Shown: piece by piece, positions 1-5,382 of the stretch
How the letters are laid out: the number at the start of each line of letters is the position of its first letter
Position numbering within the stretch: position 1 is the first letter of the stretch
Origin: Rhodospirillales bacterium
GTDB taxonomy: Bacteria > Pseudomonadota > Alphaproteobacteria > Rhodospirillales > Casp-alpha2
Direction of reading: 5' to 3'
Length of the DNA stretch: 9,365 bases
NCBI GenBank assembly: GCA_016187325.1
Contig: JACPJY010000073.1
Span: 1 to 9,365, forward strand
Translations under genes and position numbers: made by a program
The notes under the pieces: generated by a model
The model's database searches: none
The model's input: the letters and a program-made list of their open reading frames with translations, nothing else
What the model was told of the DNA's origin: nothing

Positions 1-581
1 CGGTGGACAAGTCGTTCAACTGCATCACCGTCGACTCCGACACCTCGACCAGCGACACGGTACTGTTGTTCGCCACCGGCGCAGCCGGCAACCCGCCGGT
101 CGCCGACGCCGCCGACGCCGCGCTCGCCGATTTCAAGGCCAAGCTTCAGGACCTGATGACCGATCTCGCGCACCAGATCGTCCGCGACGGCGAGGGCGCC
201 AGCAAGTTCGTCACCGTCTCCGTCACCGGCGCCGAGTCCGACAGGGCGGCGAGGCGGATCGCCCTATCGATCGCCAACTCGCCGCTGGTCAAGACGGCGA
301 TCGCCGGCGGCGACGCCAACTGGGGCCGCCTGATCATGGCCGTCGGCAAGGCTGGTGAGAAAGCAGTGATGGACAGGCTCGAGATTTTCATCGGCGGCCA
401 CGCGGTGGCCAAGGGCGGCGGGCCGGTGCCCGGCTACGACGAGACGCCGGTCGCCCGGCACATGAAGGGCCAGGACATCGCGATCTCCGTCGACGTCGCC
501 GTAGGCGACGGCGCCGCCACCGTGTGGACGTGCGACCTGACCCACGGCTACATCGACATCAATGCCGATTACCGGTCCTGA
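1..581 (+). CDS. argJ: Bifunctional glutamate N-acetyltransferase / amino-acid acetyltransferase ArgJ, C-terminal part (5' end outside window)
   Basis: ArgJ moves the acetyl group from N-acetylornithine to glutamate, and in bifunctional forms also makes N-acetylglutamate from acetyl-CoA, closing the cyclic arginine pathway in the cytoplasm. The window starts inside the gene: the reading frame is open from base 3, whose GTG codes an internal Val rather than a start. About 192 C-terminal residues are visible, all from the beta chain, so the autocatalytic ATM cleavage site lies upstream of the window. Typical motifs are SFNCITVDSDTSTSDT near the left edge, ANWGRLIMAVGKAG in the middle (about residues 101-114 of the visible part) and the family's C-terminal ending DLTHGYIDINADYRS. 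The C-terminus is complete and stops at TGA 579-581. The next gene begins inside its last 20 bases, so the two are probably co-transcribed. Identity is firm; whether it is mono- or bifunctional cannot be told. Confidence 0.96.
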   Translation, partial: VDKSFNCITVDSDTSTSDTVLLFATGAAGNPPVADAADAALADFKAKLQDLMTDLAHQIVRDGEGASKFVTVSVTGAESDRAARRIALSIANSPLVKTAIAGGDANWGRLIMAVGKAGEKAVMDRLEIFIGGHAVAKGGGPVPGYDETPVARHMKGQDIAISVDVAVGDGAATVWTCDLTHGYIDINADYRS

Positions 582-1551
582 CCGCGGCTGCTTGCAGGCC
601 GCCGGCTTGTGGTCGGGAACGCCCCGGGAAACGCCGCGGCTGCGCCTGAGACCGCTCGCCGACAGCGACCGGTCGCGACTGGTGGCGCTGGCCGGCGATG
701 CCGACGTGTCGCTCACGACCGCATTCATCCCGCATCCGTTCGCCGACCAGGACGCCCAGGACTTCATTACCAAGGCGGTGATCGAAGTGGCAGCCGGCAA
801 GGCCCGCGTGTTCGCCGTCGAGCGGCGCCTCGAGCCCGGGCTGATCGGCTGCATCGCCTTCGCGCTACACGGCGACGCGGCCGAGGTGAGTTATTGGATC
901 GGCAAGCCTTACTGGCGCCAGGGGTTGGGCGGCGAGGCGGTGGCCACAACGGTCGATTTCATCCTCGGCGACGCCGGCATCGCCGGGGTGACGGCGCAGG
1001 TGTTGGAGGAAAACCGGGCGTCGGCGCGGCTGTTGGAGAAGGTCGGGTTCGATTTCCGCGGCGCCGGCGCCGGCTGCGGCGGTCGTTGCAGCGGCCGGCC
1101 GATCCGCCTTTACGCGCTTTCCCGAGAAAAATGGTCGGCGCGGCAAAAGTCGAAGCCGACGGTGCTGGTGGCGGCGGTCGCGCTCGTCGACACCGACGGT
1201 CGGGTGCTGATCGCGAAGCGCCCCGAGGGCAAGACGATGGCCGGGCTGTGGGAGTTTCCGGGCGGCAAGGTCAAGCCGGGCGAGCTGCCGGAGGCGGCGG
1301 TGGTGCGTGAATTGAAGGAAGAGCTCGCCGTCGACATCACCGAAAGCTGCCTGGCGCCGCTCACCTTCGCCTCGCACGTCTACGACGACTTCCACCTGTT
1401 GATGCCGCTCTACGTGTGCCGGGTATGGAAGGGCACGCCGACGCCGCGCGAGGGCCAGGAAGTGAAGTGGGTGCGGCCGTTGCGTCTTGCCGACTACCCG
1501 ATGCCACCGGCGGACGCGCCGCTGATGGCAATGCTGCGCGATCTGCTGTGA
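562..1551 (+). CDS. Fused GNAT N-acetyltransferase and MutT-type Nudix hydrolase
   Basis: One 329-residue frame carries two enzymes. Residues about 24-190 are a RimJ-like GNAT acetyltransferase: the TPRLRLRPL opening strand, an acetyl-CoA loop around WRQGLGGEA (118-126), and NRASARLLEKVGF (151-163). Residues about 199-329 are a MutT-like (deoxy)nucleoside triphosphate pyrophosphohydrolase, with LWEFPGGK and a Nudix box running from G235 to V257: G235, E241, R249, E250, E253 and E254 are all present. The usual Gly near the end of the box (GX5EX7REUXEEXGU) is Ala256. MutT enzymes clean oxidised nucleotides such as 8-oxo-dGTP; the acetyl acceptor of the GNAT half is unknown. The ATG at 562 overlaps the end of argJ by 20 bp and has no clear Shine-Dalgarno, suggesting translational coupling. 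No stop or in-frame ATG lies between the domains; only GTG codons near 1162 could start a free MutT, without a ribosome site. Proteins with this fusion are known in Alphaproteobacteria. Confidence 0.88.
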   Translation: MPITGPDRGCLQAAGLWSGTPRETPRLRLRPLADSDRSRLVALAGDADVSLTTAFIPHPFADQDAQDFITKAVIEVAAGKARVFAVERRLEPGLIGCIAFALHGDAAEVSYWIGKPYWRQGLGGEAVATTVDFILGDAGIAGVTAQVLEENRASARLLEKVGFDFRGAGAGCGGRCSGRPIRLYALSREKWSARQKSKPTVLVAAVALVDTDGRVLIAKRPEGKTMAGLWEFPGGKVKPGELPEAAVVRELKEELAVDITESCLAPLTFASHVYDDFHLLMPLYVCRVWKGTPTPREGQEVKWVRPLRLADYPMPPADAPLMAMLRDLL

Positions 1552-1603
1552 TCAATCGCGATTAAGCCGGCGCGCGGAAAGCGAAGGACTTTTTTCGGAG
1601 ATT

Positions 1604-2014
1604 TCAGGGTTCCTCGGGCGACGGGCCGAGCACGTCGACGCGGCGGCTGGTGGCGCGCAACCGGCTGACGGCGGTGTCGAAGAAGCCGTCGAGCTTGTGG
1701 CGCATGTCGGCCGACAGCTCGACCAGCTTCGAGCGGGCGTCCTTCGGGTTGTCGCGCTCGACGACGATGCCACTGGCGAGCGCCGTCTCCAGGTACTTGC
1801 CGGCGGTATGCGCGCTCTTGATGCCTCGCATCAGATTGAGTGCGTCGGTCTTGCGCATCGGCTGGGCGGCCCGCCACAGGCCGGTTAGCAGGTCCCAGTA
1901 GGCGGCGGAATAGAAATCCTTGTCGCCCTGGAACATCTCCATCCACTTCATCCCGACGTGGTCGGTGAGGACGAGATATTCCCGGCGCTGGTCGTGGTTG
2001 TACTTGAGGCGCAT
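1604..2014 (-). CDS. MarR-family winged-helix transcriptional regulator
   Basis: The 136-residue product resembles the MarR family: an N-terminal helical part (WDLLTGLWRA, residues 40-49), a helix-turn-helix region around MRKTDALNLMRGIKSAHTAG (53-72), and the wing with the family's D-x-R pattern, DNPKDARSKLVELS (88-101), followed by a C-terminal helix used for dimerisation in relatives. It would be a cytoplasmic, dimeric repressor or activator; its ligand is unknown. The frame is open upstream to 2128, but that extension is AT-rich, Asn/Lys-rich and not protein-like, so I place the start at ATG 2014. No good Shine-Dalgarno precedes it; a Met about 21 codons further in is a possible alternative. 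It converges on the GNAT-Nudix gene with 52 bp between stop codons, and diverges from the lipoprotein gene across the AT-rich region, where its operators would be expected. Family assignment is fairly sure; start and targets are not. Confidence 0.78.
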   Translation of the reverse strand: MRLKYNHDQRREYLVLTDHVGMKWMEMFQGDKDFYSAAYWDLLTGLWRAAQPMRKTDALNLMRGIKSAHTAGKYLETALASGIVVERDNPKDARSKLVELSADMRHKLDGFFDTAVSRLRATSRRVDVLGPSPEEP

Positions 2015-2043
2015 CCCGGAAAGCCCGATTACCAAGGTGACGT

Positions 2044-2063
2044 ACCGGAGAGTAACCGGAGAG
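2044..2063. repeat. Tandem direct repeat ACCGGAGAG, 11-bp period
   Basis: ACCGGAGAG occurs at 2044-2052 and again at 2055-2063, so the copies sit one helical turn apart. They lie 30-50 bp upstream of the proposed MarR start. Such phased repeats can be protein-binding sites, but no partner can be named. Confidence 0.45.
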
Positions 2064-2119
2064 GGCGCGTTTTTACAACCGTATTTAATGGCATAATTAT
2101 TATTATTTTTGCGAGATAG

Positions 2120-2147
2120 GTCCACCATCCGTAGCTTGATGATGGAC
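2120..2147. repeat. Imperfect 10-bp inverted repeat in the AT-rich region
   Basis: GTCCACCATC at 2120-2129 pairs with GATGATGGAC at 2138-2147 across an 8-base loop, with one mismatch (a G-U wobble if transcribed from the minus strand). Neither strand has a T run after it, so it is not an intrinsic terminator. An operator half-site pair or a leader hairpin is possible. Confidence 0.35.
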
Positions 2148-2150
2148 AGG

Positions 2151-2166
2151 ATATATTAAAATATAT
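2151..2166. promoter_or_regulatory. 16-bp AT-rich perfect dyad, candidate operator
   Basis: ATATATT-AA-AATATAT is a perfect 7-bp inverted repeat with a 2-base centre. MarR-family dimers usually bind AT-rich palindromes of about this size in the divergent region beside their own gene, so this is a candidate site for the adjacent MarR-type regulator. Chance is a real alternative, because short AT dyads are common in DNA of about 15% GC. Confidence 0.3.
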
Positions 2167-2228
2167 AATTCTATCAAACAATTATATTTATCTTCACGAA
2201 AAAGTGCATGTAGTTTTCGACTTTTATA

Positions 2229-2257
2229 TTGACATTAAATTTATATATATTTATTAT
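2229..2257 (+). promoter_or_regulatory. Sigma70-type promoter for the lipoprotein gene
   Basis: A perfect -35 box TTGACA (2229-2234) is followed after exactly 17 bases by TATTAT (2252-2257), five of six matches to TATAAT. Overlapping alternatives (TATTAT 2255-2260, TATAAA 2258-2263) also exist. Transcription would start near 2264-2268 and give a leader of about 90 nt before the ATG at 2356. The neighbouring AT tracts could act as an UP element. Confidence 0.7.
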
Positions 2258-2292
2258 TATAAATCGCCTGCGCACTAGGCCGAATGCGCCAA

Positions 2293-2311
2293 CCCCGGTG
2301 GCAGACCGGGG
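2293..2311 (+). other. GC-rich hairpin in the lipoprotein 5' leader
   Basis: CCCCGGT (2293-2299) pairs perfectly with ACCGGGG (2305-2311) over a 5-base loop. It falls about 25-30 nt after the predicted transcription start and well before the ribosome site at 2343-2347. No T run follows, so it is not a terminator. It could stabilise the mRNA 5' end; that role is inference. Confidence 0.4.
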
Positions 2312-2355
2312 CCCTGCGGCCCGGCGCCGGCGAATCGCAAACGGAGGTACATGTC

Positions 2356-2829
2356 ATGATGACTTTTAAAATTGCTGCCGCGGCCGTGGCGACGCTGGTG
2401 CTCGCCGGCTGCGTCACCGACGGCAACCAGAAGGAGATGGCCGGCACGCTGCTCGGCGCCGGGGTGGGCGGCTTGGCCGGCTCCAAGATCGGCAGCGGCA
2501 AAGGCCAGCTCGCGGCCGTCGCCGCCGGCACGCTGGCTGGCGCCTTCATCGGACGCGGCATCGGCCAGTCGCTCGACAACGTCGACAAGCTCTACGCCGA
2601 ACGCGCCATAACCCGCGCCAGCGTCGCGCCGGTCGGCCAGACTATCGCCTGGAACAACCCCGACACCGGCAACCGCGGCACCGTCACCGCCGTCCGCGAC
2701 GGCACCAACATGCAGTCCGGCGCCTATTGCCGCGAATACCAGACGACGGTGCAGGTCGGCGGCAAGAGCGAATCCGCCTACGGCACCAGCTGCCGGCAGC
2801 CGGACGGCTCCTGGCAGATCGTTCACTGA
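2356..2829 (+). CDS. Outer-membrane lipoprotein, 17-kDa surface-antigen / glycine-zipper family
   Basis: The 157-residue product starts with a lipoprotein signal peptide: K5, a hydrophobic stretch (6-17) and the lipobox L16-A17-G18-C19, so Cys19 should be lipidated and the mature protein anchored in the envelope. Residues about 29-72 are a glycine zipper (GAGVGGLAG, GTLAGAFIGRGIG) like the 2TM glycine-zipper domain of the rickettsial 17-kDa antigen. The C-terminal domain (about 95-157) has the conserved CREYQTTVQVGG and SCRQPDGSWQI motifs; C125 and C146 may form a disulfide. Its role in relatives is poorly known, perhaps envelope integrity. The start is fixed by GGAGG at 2343-2347, 8 bases before ATG 2356; a second ATG follows at once. 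The frame is open upstream to 2284 but that part lacks the signal peptide. The gene is monocistronic, with its own promoter and terminator. Confidence 0.9.
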   Translation: MMTFKIAAAAVATLVLAGCVTDGNQKEMAGTLLGAGVGGLAGSKIGSGKGQLAAVAAGTLAGAFIGRGIGQSLDNVDKLYAERAITRASVAPVGQTIAWNNPDTGNRGTVTAVRDGTNMQSGAYCREYQTTVQVGGKSESAYGTSCRQPDGSWQIVH

Positions 2830-2910
2830 CGTACCTCCTCTGGGGCTAAGGGCAAATCCCGGCCCCGGCGCGGCGGCGCCTTGCCTCCCCCGGCCCGCCC
2901 GATACGTCGC

Positions 2911-2946
2911 GAAACGGCCCCGCGCCTCAAGGTTCGGGGCCGTTTC
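2911..2946 (+). terminator. Rho-independent terminator after the lipoprotein gene
   Basis: GAAACGGCCCCG (2911-2922) pairs perfectly over 12 bp with CGGGGCCGTTTC (2935-2946), with a 12-base loop. The T-rich tail is short and interrupted (TTTCTGCTTT). It lies 81 bp after the lipoprotein stop and before the next gene, isolating the two transcripts. Confidence 0.75.
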
Positions 2947-2971
2947 TGCTTTCGGCGCGCTCTGCTAGACT
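2943..2971 (+). promoter_or_regulatory. Possible promoter for the CinA-like gene
   Basis: TAGACT (2966-2971) is preceded by TGC, giving an extended -10 (TGCTAGACT). The -35 position (TTTCTG, 2943-2948, 17-base spacer) is a weak match and overlaps the terminator stem. Transcription would start near 2978, about 34 nt before the ATG at 3012. Confidence 0.35.
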
Positions 2972-3011
2972 GCGCCCGCCTGTTTCCACGTCCCGACACG
3001 GCGCCGAAGGT

Positions 3012-3860
3012 ATGCCCCGCAAACGTCCTATAAAGAAGTCCCGGAAAAAACCGACGCCGACACGCATGCCGCTGAAGAGCAAGGCAGCGGCACGACGCTG
3101 GCGCCAAAAAAACCGGCGAGGGGGCGTCGTTACCGCGGCATTGGTCATCATCGGCAACGAGGTGCTGAGCGGCCGCACCCAGGACGCCAATCTGAAGTTC
3201 CTCGCCGAGGGCCTGAATGGGCTCGGCGTCCGGCTGCGCGAGGCGCGGGTCATCGCCGACGACGAGCCGACCATCGTCGCCACGGTCAACGAGCTGCGCC
3301 GCCGCGACGATTACGTGTTCACCACCGGCGGCATCGGCCCCACCCACGACGACATCACGGCGGCGGCCATCGCCAAGGCGTTCAAACGGCGGCTCGAGCG
3401 CAACGCGGAAGCCGAGGCGCGGCTACGCCGCCACTACCGGCCCGAGGACATCACCGAGGCGCGGATGAGCATGGCCGACATGCCCGAGGGCGCGACCCTG
3501 ATCGACAATCCGGTCAGCCGGGCGCCGGGCTTCCAGATCGAAAACGTGTTCGTGCTGCCGGGCGTGCCGCGCATCATGCAGGCGATGTTCGACGGCCTGA
3601 AGGCGCGCCTCAAGGGCGGCAAGCCGGTGTTCTCGAAGGCGGTCATCGCCTACATCCCGGAAGGCGTCATGGCGGCGCCCCTCGAAGACGTGCAGAAGGC
3701 CTACCCGGAGACCGAGATCGGCAGTTATCCGTTCTTCCGGCTCGGCAAGGTCGGCACCAGCTTGGTCGTCCGCTCGGTCGATCATCAAAAAGTGAACGCC
3801 GCCGCCGAGGCCATCCGTGGCATCATCCGCGGCCTGGGTGGTCAGCCGGAAGAGGGATGA
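3012..3860 (+). CDS. CinA-like protein with molybdopterin-binding (MoCF) domain
   Basis: Residues about 41-215 match the MoCF/CinA N-terminal fold: VIIGNEVLSGRTQDAN (45-60), VFTTGGIGPTHDD (102-114) and VFVLPGVPRIM (179-189), then a C-terminal part of about 70 residues. In CinA this domain is a nucleotide (ADP-ribose) pyrophosphatase; in MoaB/Mog it handles molybdopterin. This protein lacks the CinA C-terminal deamidase domain, so it belongs to the stand-alone family often named competence/damage-inducible protein A; its exact substrate is unknown. The first 38 residues are strikingly basic (17 Lys/Arg) and precede the normal start of the fold; no ribosome site is well placed for ATG 3012 (GAAGG only 1 base away) or for the second Met at codon 19, so the start is uncertain. 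The redoxin gene follows after 43 bp and is probably co-transcribed. Confidence 0.82.
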   Translation: MPRKRPIKKSRKKPTPTRMPLKSKAAARRWRQKNRRGGVVTAALVIIGNEVLSGRTQDANLKFLAEGLNGLGVRLREARVIADDEPTIVATVNELRRRDDYVFTTGGIGPTHDDITAAAIAKAFKRRLERNAEAEARLRRHYRPEDITEARMSMADMPEGATLIDNPVSRAPGFQIENVFVLPGVPRIMQAMFDGLKARLKGGKPVFSKAVIAYIPEGVMAAPLEDVQKAYPETEIGSYPFFRLGKVGTSLVVRSVDHQKVNAAAEAIRGIIRGLGGQPEEG

Positions 3861-3903
3861 TAGGCATCCAACCGCCCCGCCACCCCAAGGGAGGTCAACA
3901 ACT

Positions 3904-4413
3904 ATGATCAAGCCGACGAAGCCCGTGCCCGCGCTCGAGGTCCCGACCGTCGGCGGCGGCACCTGGAAGCTCGCCGACCAGAAGCCTGAAACCTTCACGC
4001 TGATCGAGTTTTACCGCGGCTACCATTGTCCGCGCTGCAAGGTGCATCTCCTCGATCTCGACCACAAGGTGGCGCGCTTCAAGGAGCGCGGCTGCGAGGT
4101 TATCGCCATCAGCATGGACAACGCCGAGCGGGCGCAGAAGAGCAAGAACGAGTGGGGGATCTCCAGCCTCACCCTCGGCTACGGGCTGACCGAGAACAAG
4201 GCGCGCGAGTGGGGCCTCTACATTTCGAAGCCGATCCAGTCGAAGGAGCCCGGCAACTTTTCCGAGCCCGGCATGTTCCTGGTCAAGCCCGACGGCACCC
4301 TCTATTCGGCGGTGATCAACTCGACGCCGTTCCACCGCCAGCACTTCGCCGACGTCATGGAAGCCATCGACATGATCCGGGCCCGCGACTACCCTCCCAG
4401 GGGAGATGTCTAG
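3904..4413 (+). CDS. Peroxiredoxin-like AhpC/TSA family redoxin (CPxC type)
   Basis: The 169-residue product has a thioredoxin-like fold of the AhpC/TSA group. After the N-terminal strand (FTLIEFYRGYHCPRC, 31-45) come the paired cysteines C42 and C45 with the R-G-x-x-CPxC arrangement of the peroxiredoxin-like subfamily, in place of the T/S-x-x-C of classical peroxiredoxins; then VIAISMDNAERAQ (67-79), PGMFLVKPDGTLY (122-134) and a C-terminal helix ending RDYPPRG. It probably reduces peroxides or works as a thiol-disulfide enzyme in the cytoplasm; no signal peptide is present. The start is fixed by AAGGGAGG at 3887-3894, 9 bases before ATG 3904; the frame is open upstream but reads into the previous gene's end. 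It likely shares a transcript with the CinA-like gene and converges on bluB with 23 bp between stops. The reductant partner is not in the window. Confidence 0.85.
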   Translation: MIKPTKPVPALEVPTVGGGTWKLADQKPETFTLIEFYRGYHCPRCKVHLLDLDHKVARFKERGCEVIAISMDNAERAQKSKNEWGISSLTLGYGLTENKAREWGLYISKPIQSKEPGNFSEPGMFLVKPDGTLYSAVINSTPFHRQHFADVMEAIDMIRARDYPPRGDV

Positions 4414-4436
4414 GCGACGTGTGACGACCGATCGCC

Positions 4437-5114
4437 TCAGCGCTTGAGCAGGAAATTGGCGGCGTCGACGCGGCTCTGCCAGCCGGCGCGCTGCAGTTCG
4501 GGTTCCAATTGCGCTTCCTCCGGATAGCCGACGCACAAGTAGGCGACCAGCGCCCAGGCATCCGGCACGTCCAAAATCCTGGCGATCTCCCCCGGCTCGA
4601 CGATCGATATCCAGCCGACGCCGATGCCGCGGGCGCGCGCCGCCAGCCATAGCGTGGTGATGGCGCCGACGACGGAGTATTGCAGCATCTCCGGCATGGT
4701 CTTGCGCCCCAATCCGTGGCCGAGCTCGGTGGCGGTGTCGCAAAAGACGGCGAGGTGCACCGGCGCCTCCTTCAGCCCGGCCAGTTTCAACGACGCATAG
4801 AGCTTCGCCTGCTCGCCCTCGTAGTCGTCGAGCGCGTCCTTGTTGCAGGCCTCGAAGTTGGCGATCACGCGCCGGCGGCGGCCCAAGTCGGCGACGGTGA
4901 CGAACCGCCACGGCTGGCTGTTGCCGACGCTCGGCGCCAATGCCGCGATGCCGATCAGCTCGGCCACCGTCGCCTCGGCCACCGGGTCGGGGCGGAAGCG
5001 GCGCACGTCGCGGCGCCAGCGGATCAGCTCCTCGAGCCGCCGCTGGAACGCCTTGTCGAACAGCGGCGGGGCGGGGTCGCGGGCAGCGGCTTTGTCGGCG
5101 GCGGGGGCGCGCAT
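4437..5114 (-). CDS. bluB: 5,6-dimethylbenzimidazole synthase BluB
   Basis: BluB is a nitroreductase-fold enzyme that uses O2 to cut reduced FMN into 5,6-dimethylbenzimidazole, the lower ligand of vitamin B12. The 225-residue length fits the family. Diagnostic motifs are RRDVRRF (34-40), APSVGNSQPWRFV (60-72), LKEAPVHLAVFCD (114-126), the TMPEMLQYSVVGAI stretch (139-152) and GIGVGWISI (163-171). D36 and S170 correspond by motif to Asp32 and Ser167 of the Sinorhizobium enzyme, which are needed for activity, so it looks functional. The start at ATG 5114 lies before the conserved fold; no strong Shine-Dalgarno is visible and no other Met is available before the core. It stands alone here, with no other cobalamin genes, and is divergent from tRNA-Leu with only 79 bp between. 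A cobalamin riboswitch would not fit in that gap. Confidence 0.94.
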   Translation of the reverse strand: MRAPAADKAAARDPAPPLFDKAFQRRLEELIRWRRDVRRFRPDPVAEATVAELIGIAALAPSVGNSQPWRFVTVADLGRRRRVIANFEACNKDALDDYEGEQAKLYASLKLAGLKEAPVHLAVFCDTATELGHGLGRKTMPEMLQYSVVGAITTLWLAARARGIGVGWISIVEPGEIARILDVPDAWALVAYLCVGYPEEAQLEPELQRAGWQSRVDAANFLLKR

Positions 5115-5128
5115 GCGGCCACTTTAAA

Positions 5129-5150
5129 CTCGCCCGCGCGGGCGGGCGAG
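5129..5150. repeat. GC-rich inverted repeat between bluB and tRNA-Leu
   Basis: CTCGCCCGC (5129-5137) pairs perfectly with GCGGGCGAG (5142-5150) over a 4-base loop. It sits 15 bases upstream of the bluB ATG (minus strand) and just before the -35 box of the tRNA promoter. It could be a leader hairpin of bluB mRNA or a stop for transcription entering from either side; no T run supports a terminator. Confidence 0.4.
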
Positions 5151-5154
5151 ACTC

Positions 5155-5183
5155 TTGCACCCGCACTGCGGCGAGCCTAGGCT
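5155..5183 (+). promoter_or_regulatory. Probable promoter of tRNA-Leu(UAA)
   Basis: TTGCAC (5155-5160) is followed after 17 bases by TAGGCT (5178-5183), leaving 10 bases to the mature tRNA 5' end at 5194. Spacing and distance suit a stable-RNA promoter; the -10 box is only a partial match to TATAAT. Confidence 0.45.
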
Positions 5184-5193
5184 TCGCGTCGGC

Positions 5194-5279
5194 GCGGGCG
5201 TGGCGGAATTGGTATACGCAGCGGACTTAAAATCCGCTCCCTTCATGGGTTGAGGGTTCGAGTCCCTCCGCCCGCACCA
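5194..5279 (+). tRNA. tRNA-Leu (anticodon UAA)
   Basis: The 86-base gene folds as a class II tRNA. The acceptor arm GCGGGCG (5194-5200) pairs with CGCCCGC (5269-5275), followed by discriminator A5276 and an encoded CCA (5277-5279). The anticodon stem GCGGA/TCCGC (5221-5225, 5233-5237) holds loop CTTAAAA with anticodon TAA at 5228-5230, reading UUA and UUG. The long variable arm (about 5238-5252) is typical of tRNA-Leu, and GGTTCGAGTC gives the T loop. No integrase or second tRNA lies nearby. Confidence 0.97.
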
Positions 5280-5382
5280 TCGCAAACGCTGTCGAAATTC
5301 TTGAAATTCGCCCATAATCCGTGATTCACTGGACTTAAAGCGGGAATCGGGAGCCCGCACCTGGCCATGAGGGATCAGGGAC

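Larger units (their letters stand above)
2015..2355. other. AT-rich divergent intergenic region, 341 bp
   Basis: No protein-like frame is seen here. The stretch 2151-2260 has 17 G or C in 110 bases, about 15% GC, against GC-rich genes on both sides. It contains a 16-bp AT dyad, an imperfect 10-bp dyad (2120-2129 with 2138-2147), a tandem ACCGGAGAG repeat next to the MarR gene, the lipoprotein promoter, and a GC hairpin in the lipoprotein leader. It must hold control sites for both divergent genes, but I could not find a convincing promoter for the MarR gene on the minus strand. Confidence 0.8.

Noticed and set aside
264..854. Long minus-strand frame across argJ and the GNAT start
   Set aside because: It is Arg/Ala/Gly-rich without a recognisable fold and lies opposite firmly identified genes; such open antisense frames are common in GC-rich DNA.
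1554..1603. Palindrome AATCGCGATT and a T6 run between the Nudix and MarR stops as a terminator
   Set aside because: The palindrome has no loop and is not next to the T run; the sequence before the T run forms only a 4-bp stem.
2014..2128. N-terminal extension of the MarR-type protein to an ATG at 2128
   Set aside because: The added 38 residues come from AT-rich intergenic DNA, have an odd composition and precede the normal start of the family.
2275..2826. 183-codon minus-strand frame opposite the lipoprotein, with GGAGG 7 bases before a GTG
   Set aside because: The ribosome site is good, but the protein has no family features and mirrors the lipoprotein codons. It is kept only as a note in the finding on the complementary 8-mer.
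4412..4437. Inverted repeat AGGCGA/TCGCCT between the redoxin and bluB stops as a two-way terminator
   Set aside because: Only 6 bp with a 14-base loop and no T run on either strand.
5115..5193. Cobalamin riboswitch upstream of bluB
   Set aside because: The gap is too short for the roughly 200-nt element and no B12-box-like sequence is seen.
5331..5361. Repeats of tRNA-Leu pieces (GGACTTAAA and GCCCGCACC) downstream of the tRNA, resembling an integration scar
   Set aside because: Each match is only 9 bases, spacing differs from the tRNA, and there is no integrase or foreign-looking DNA beside it.
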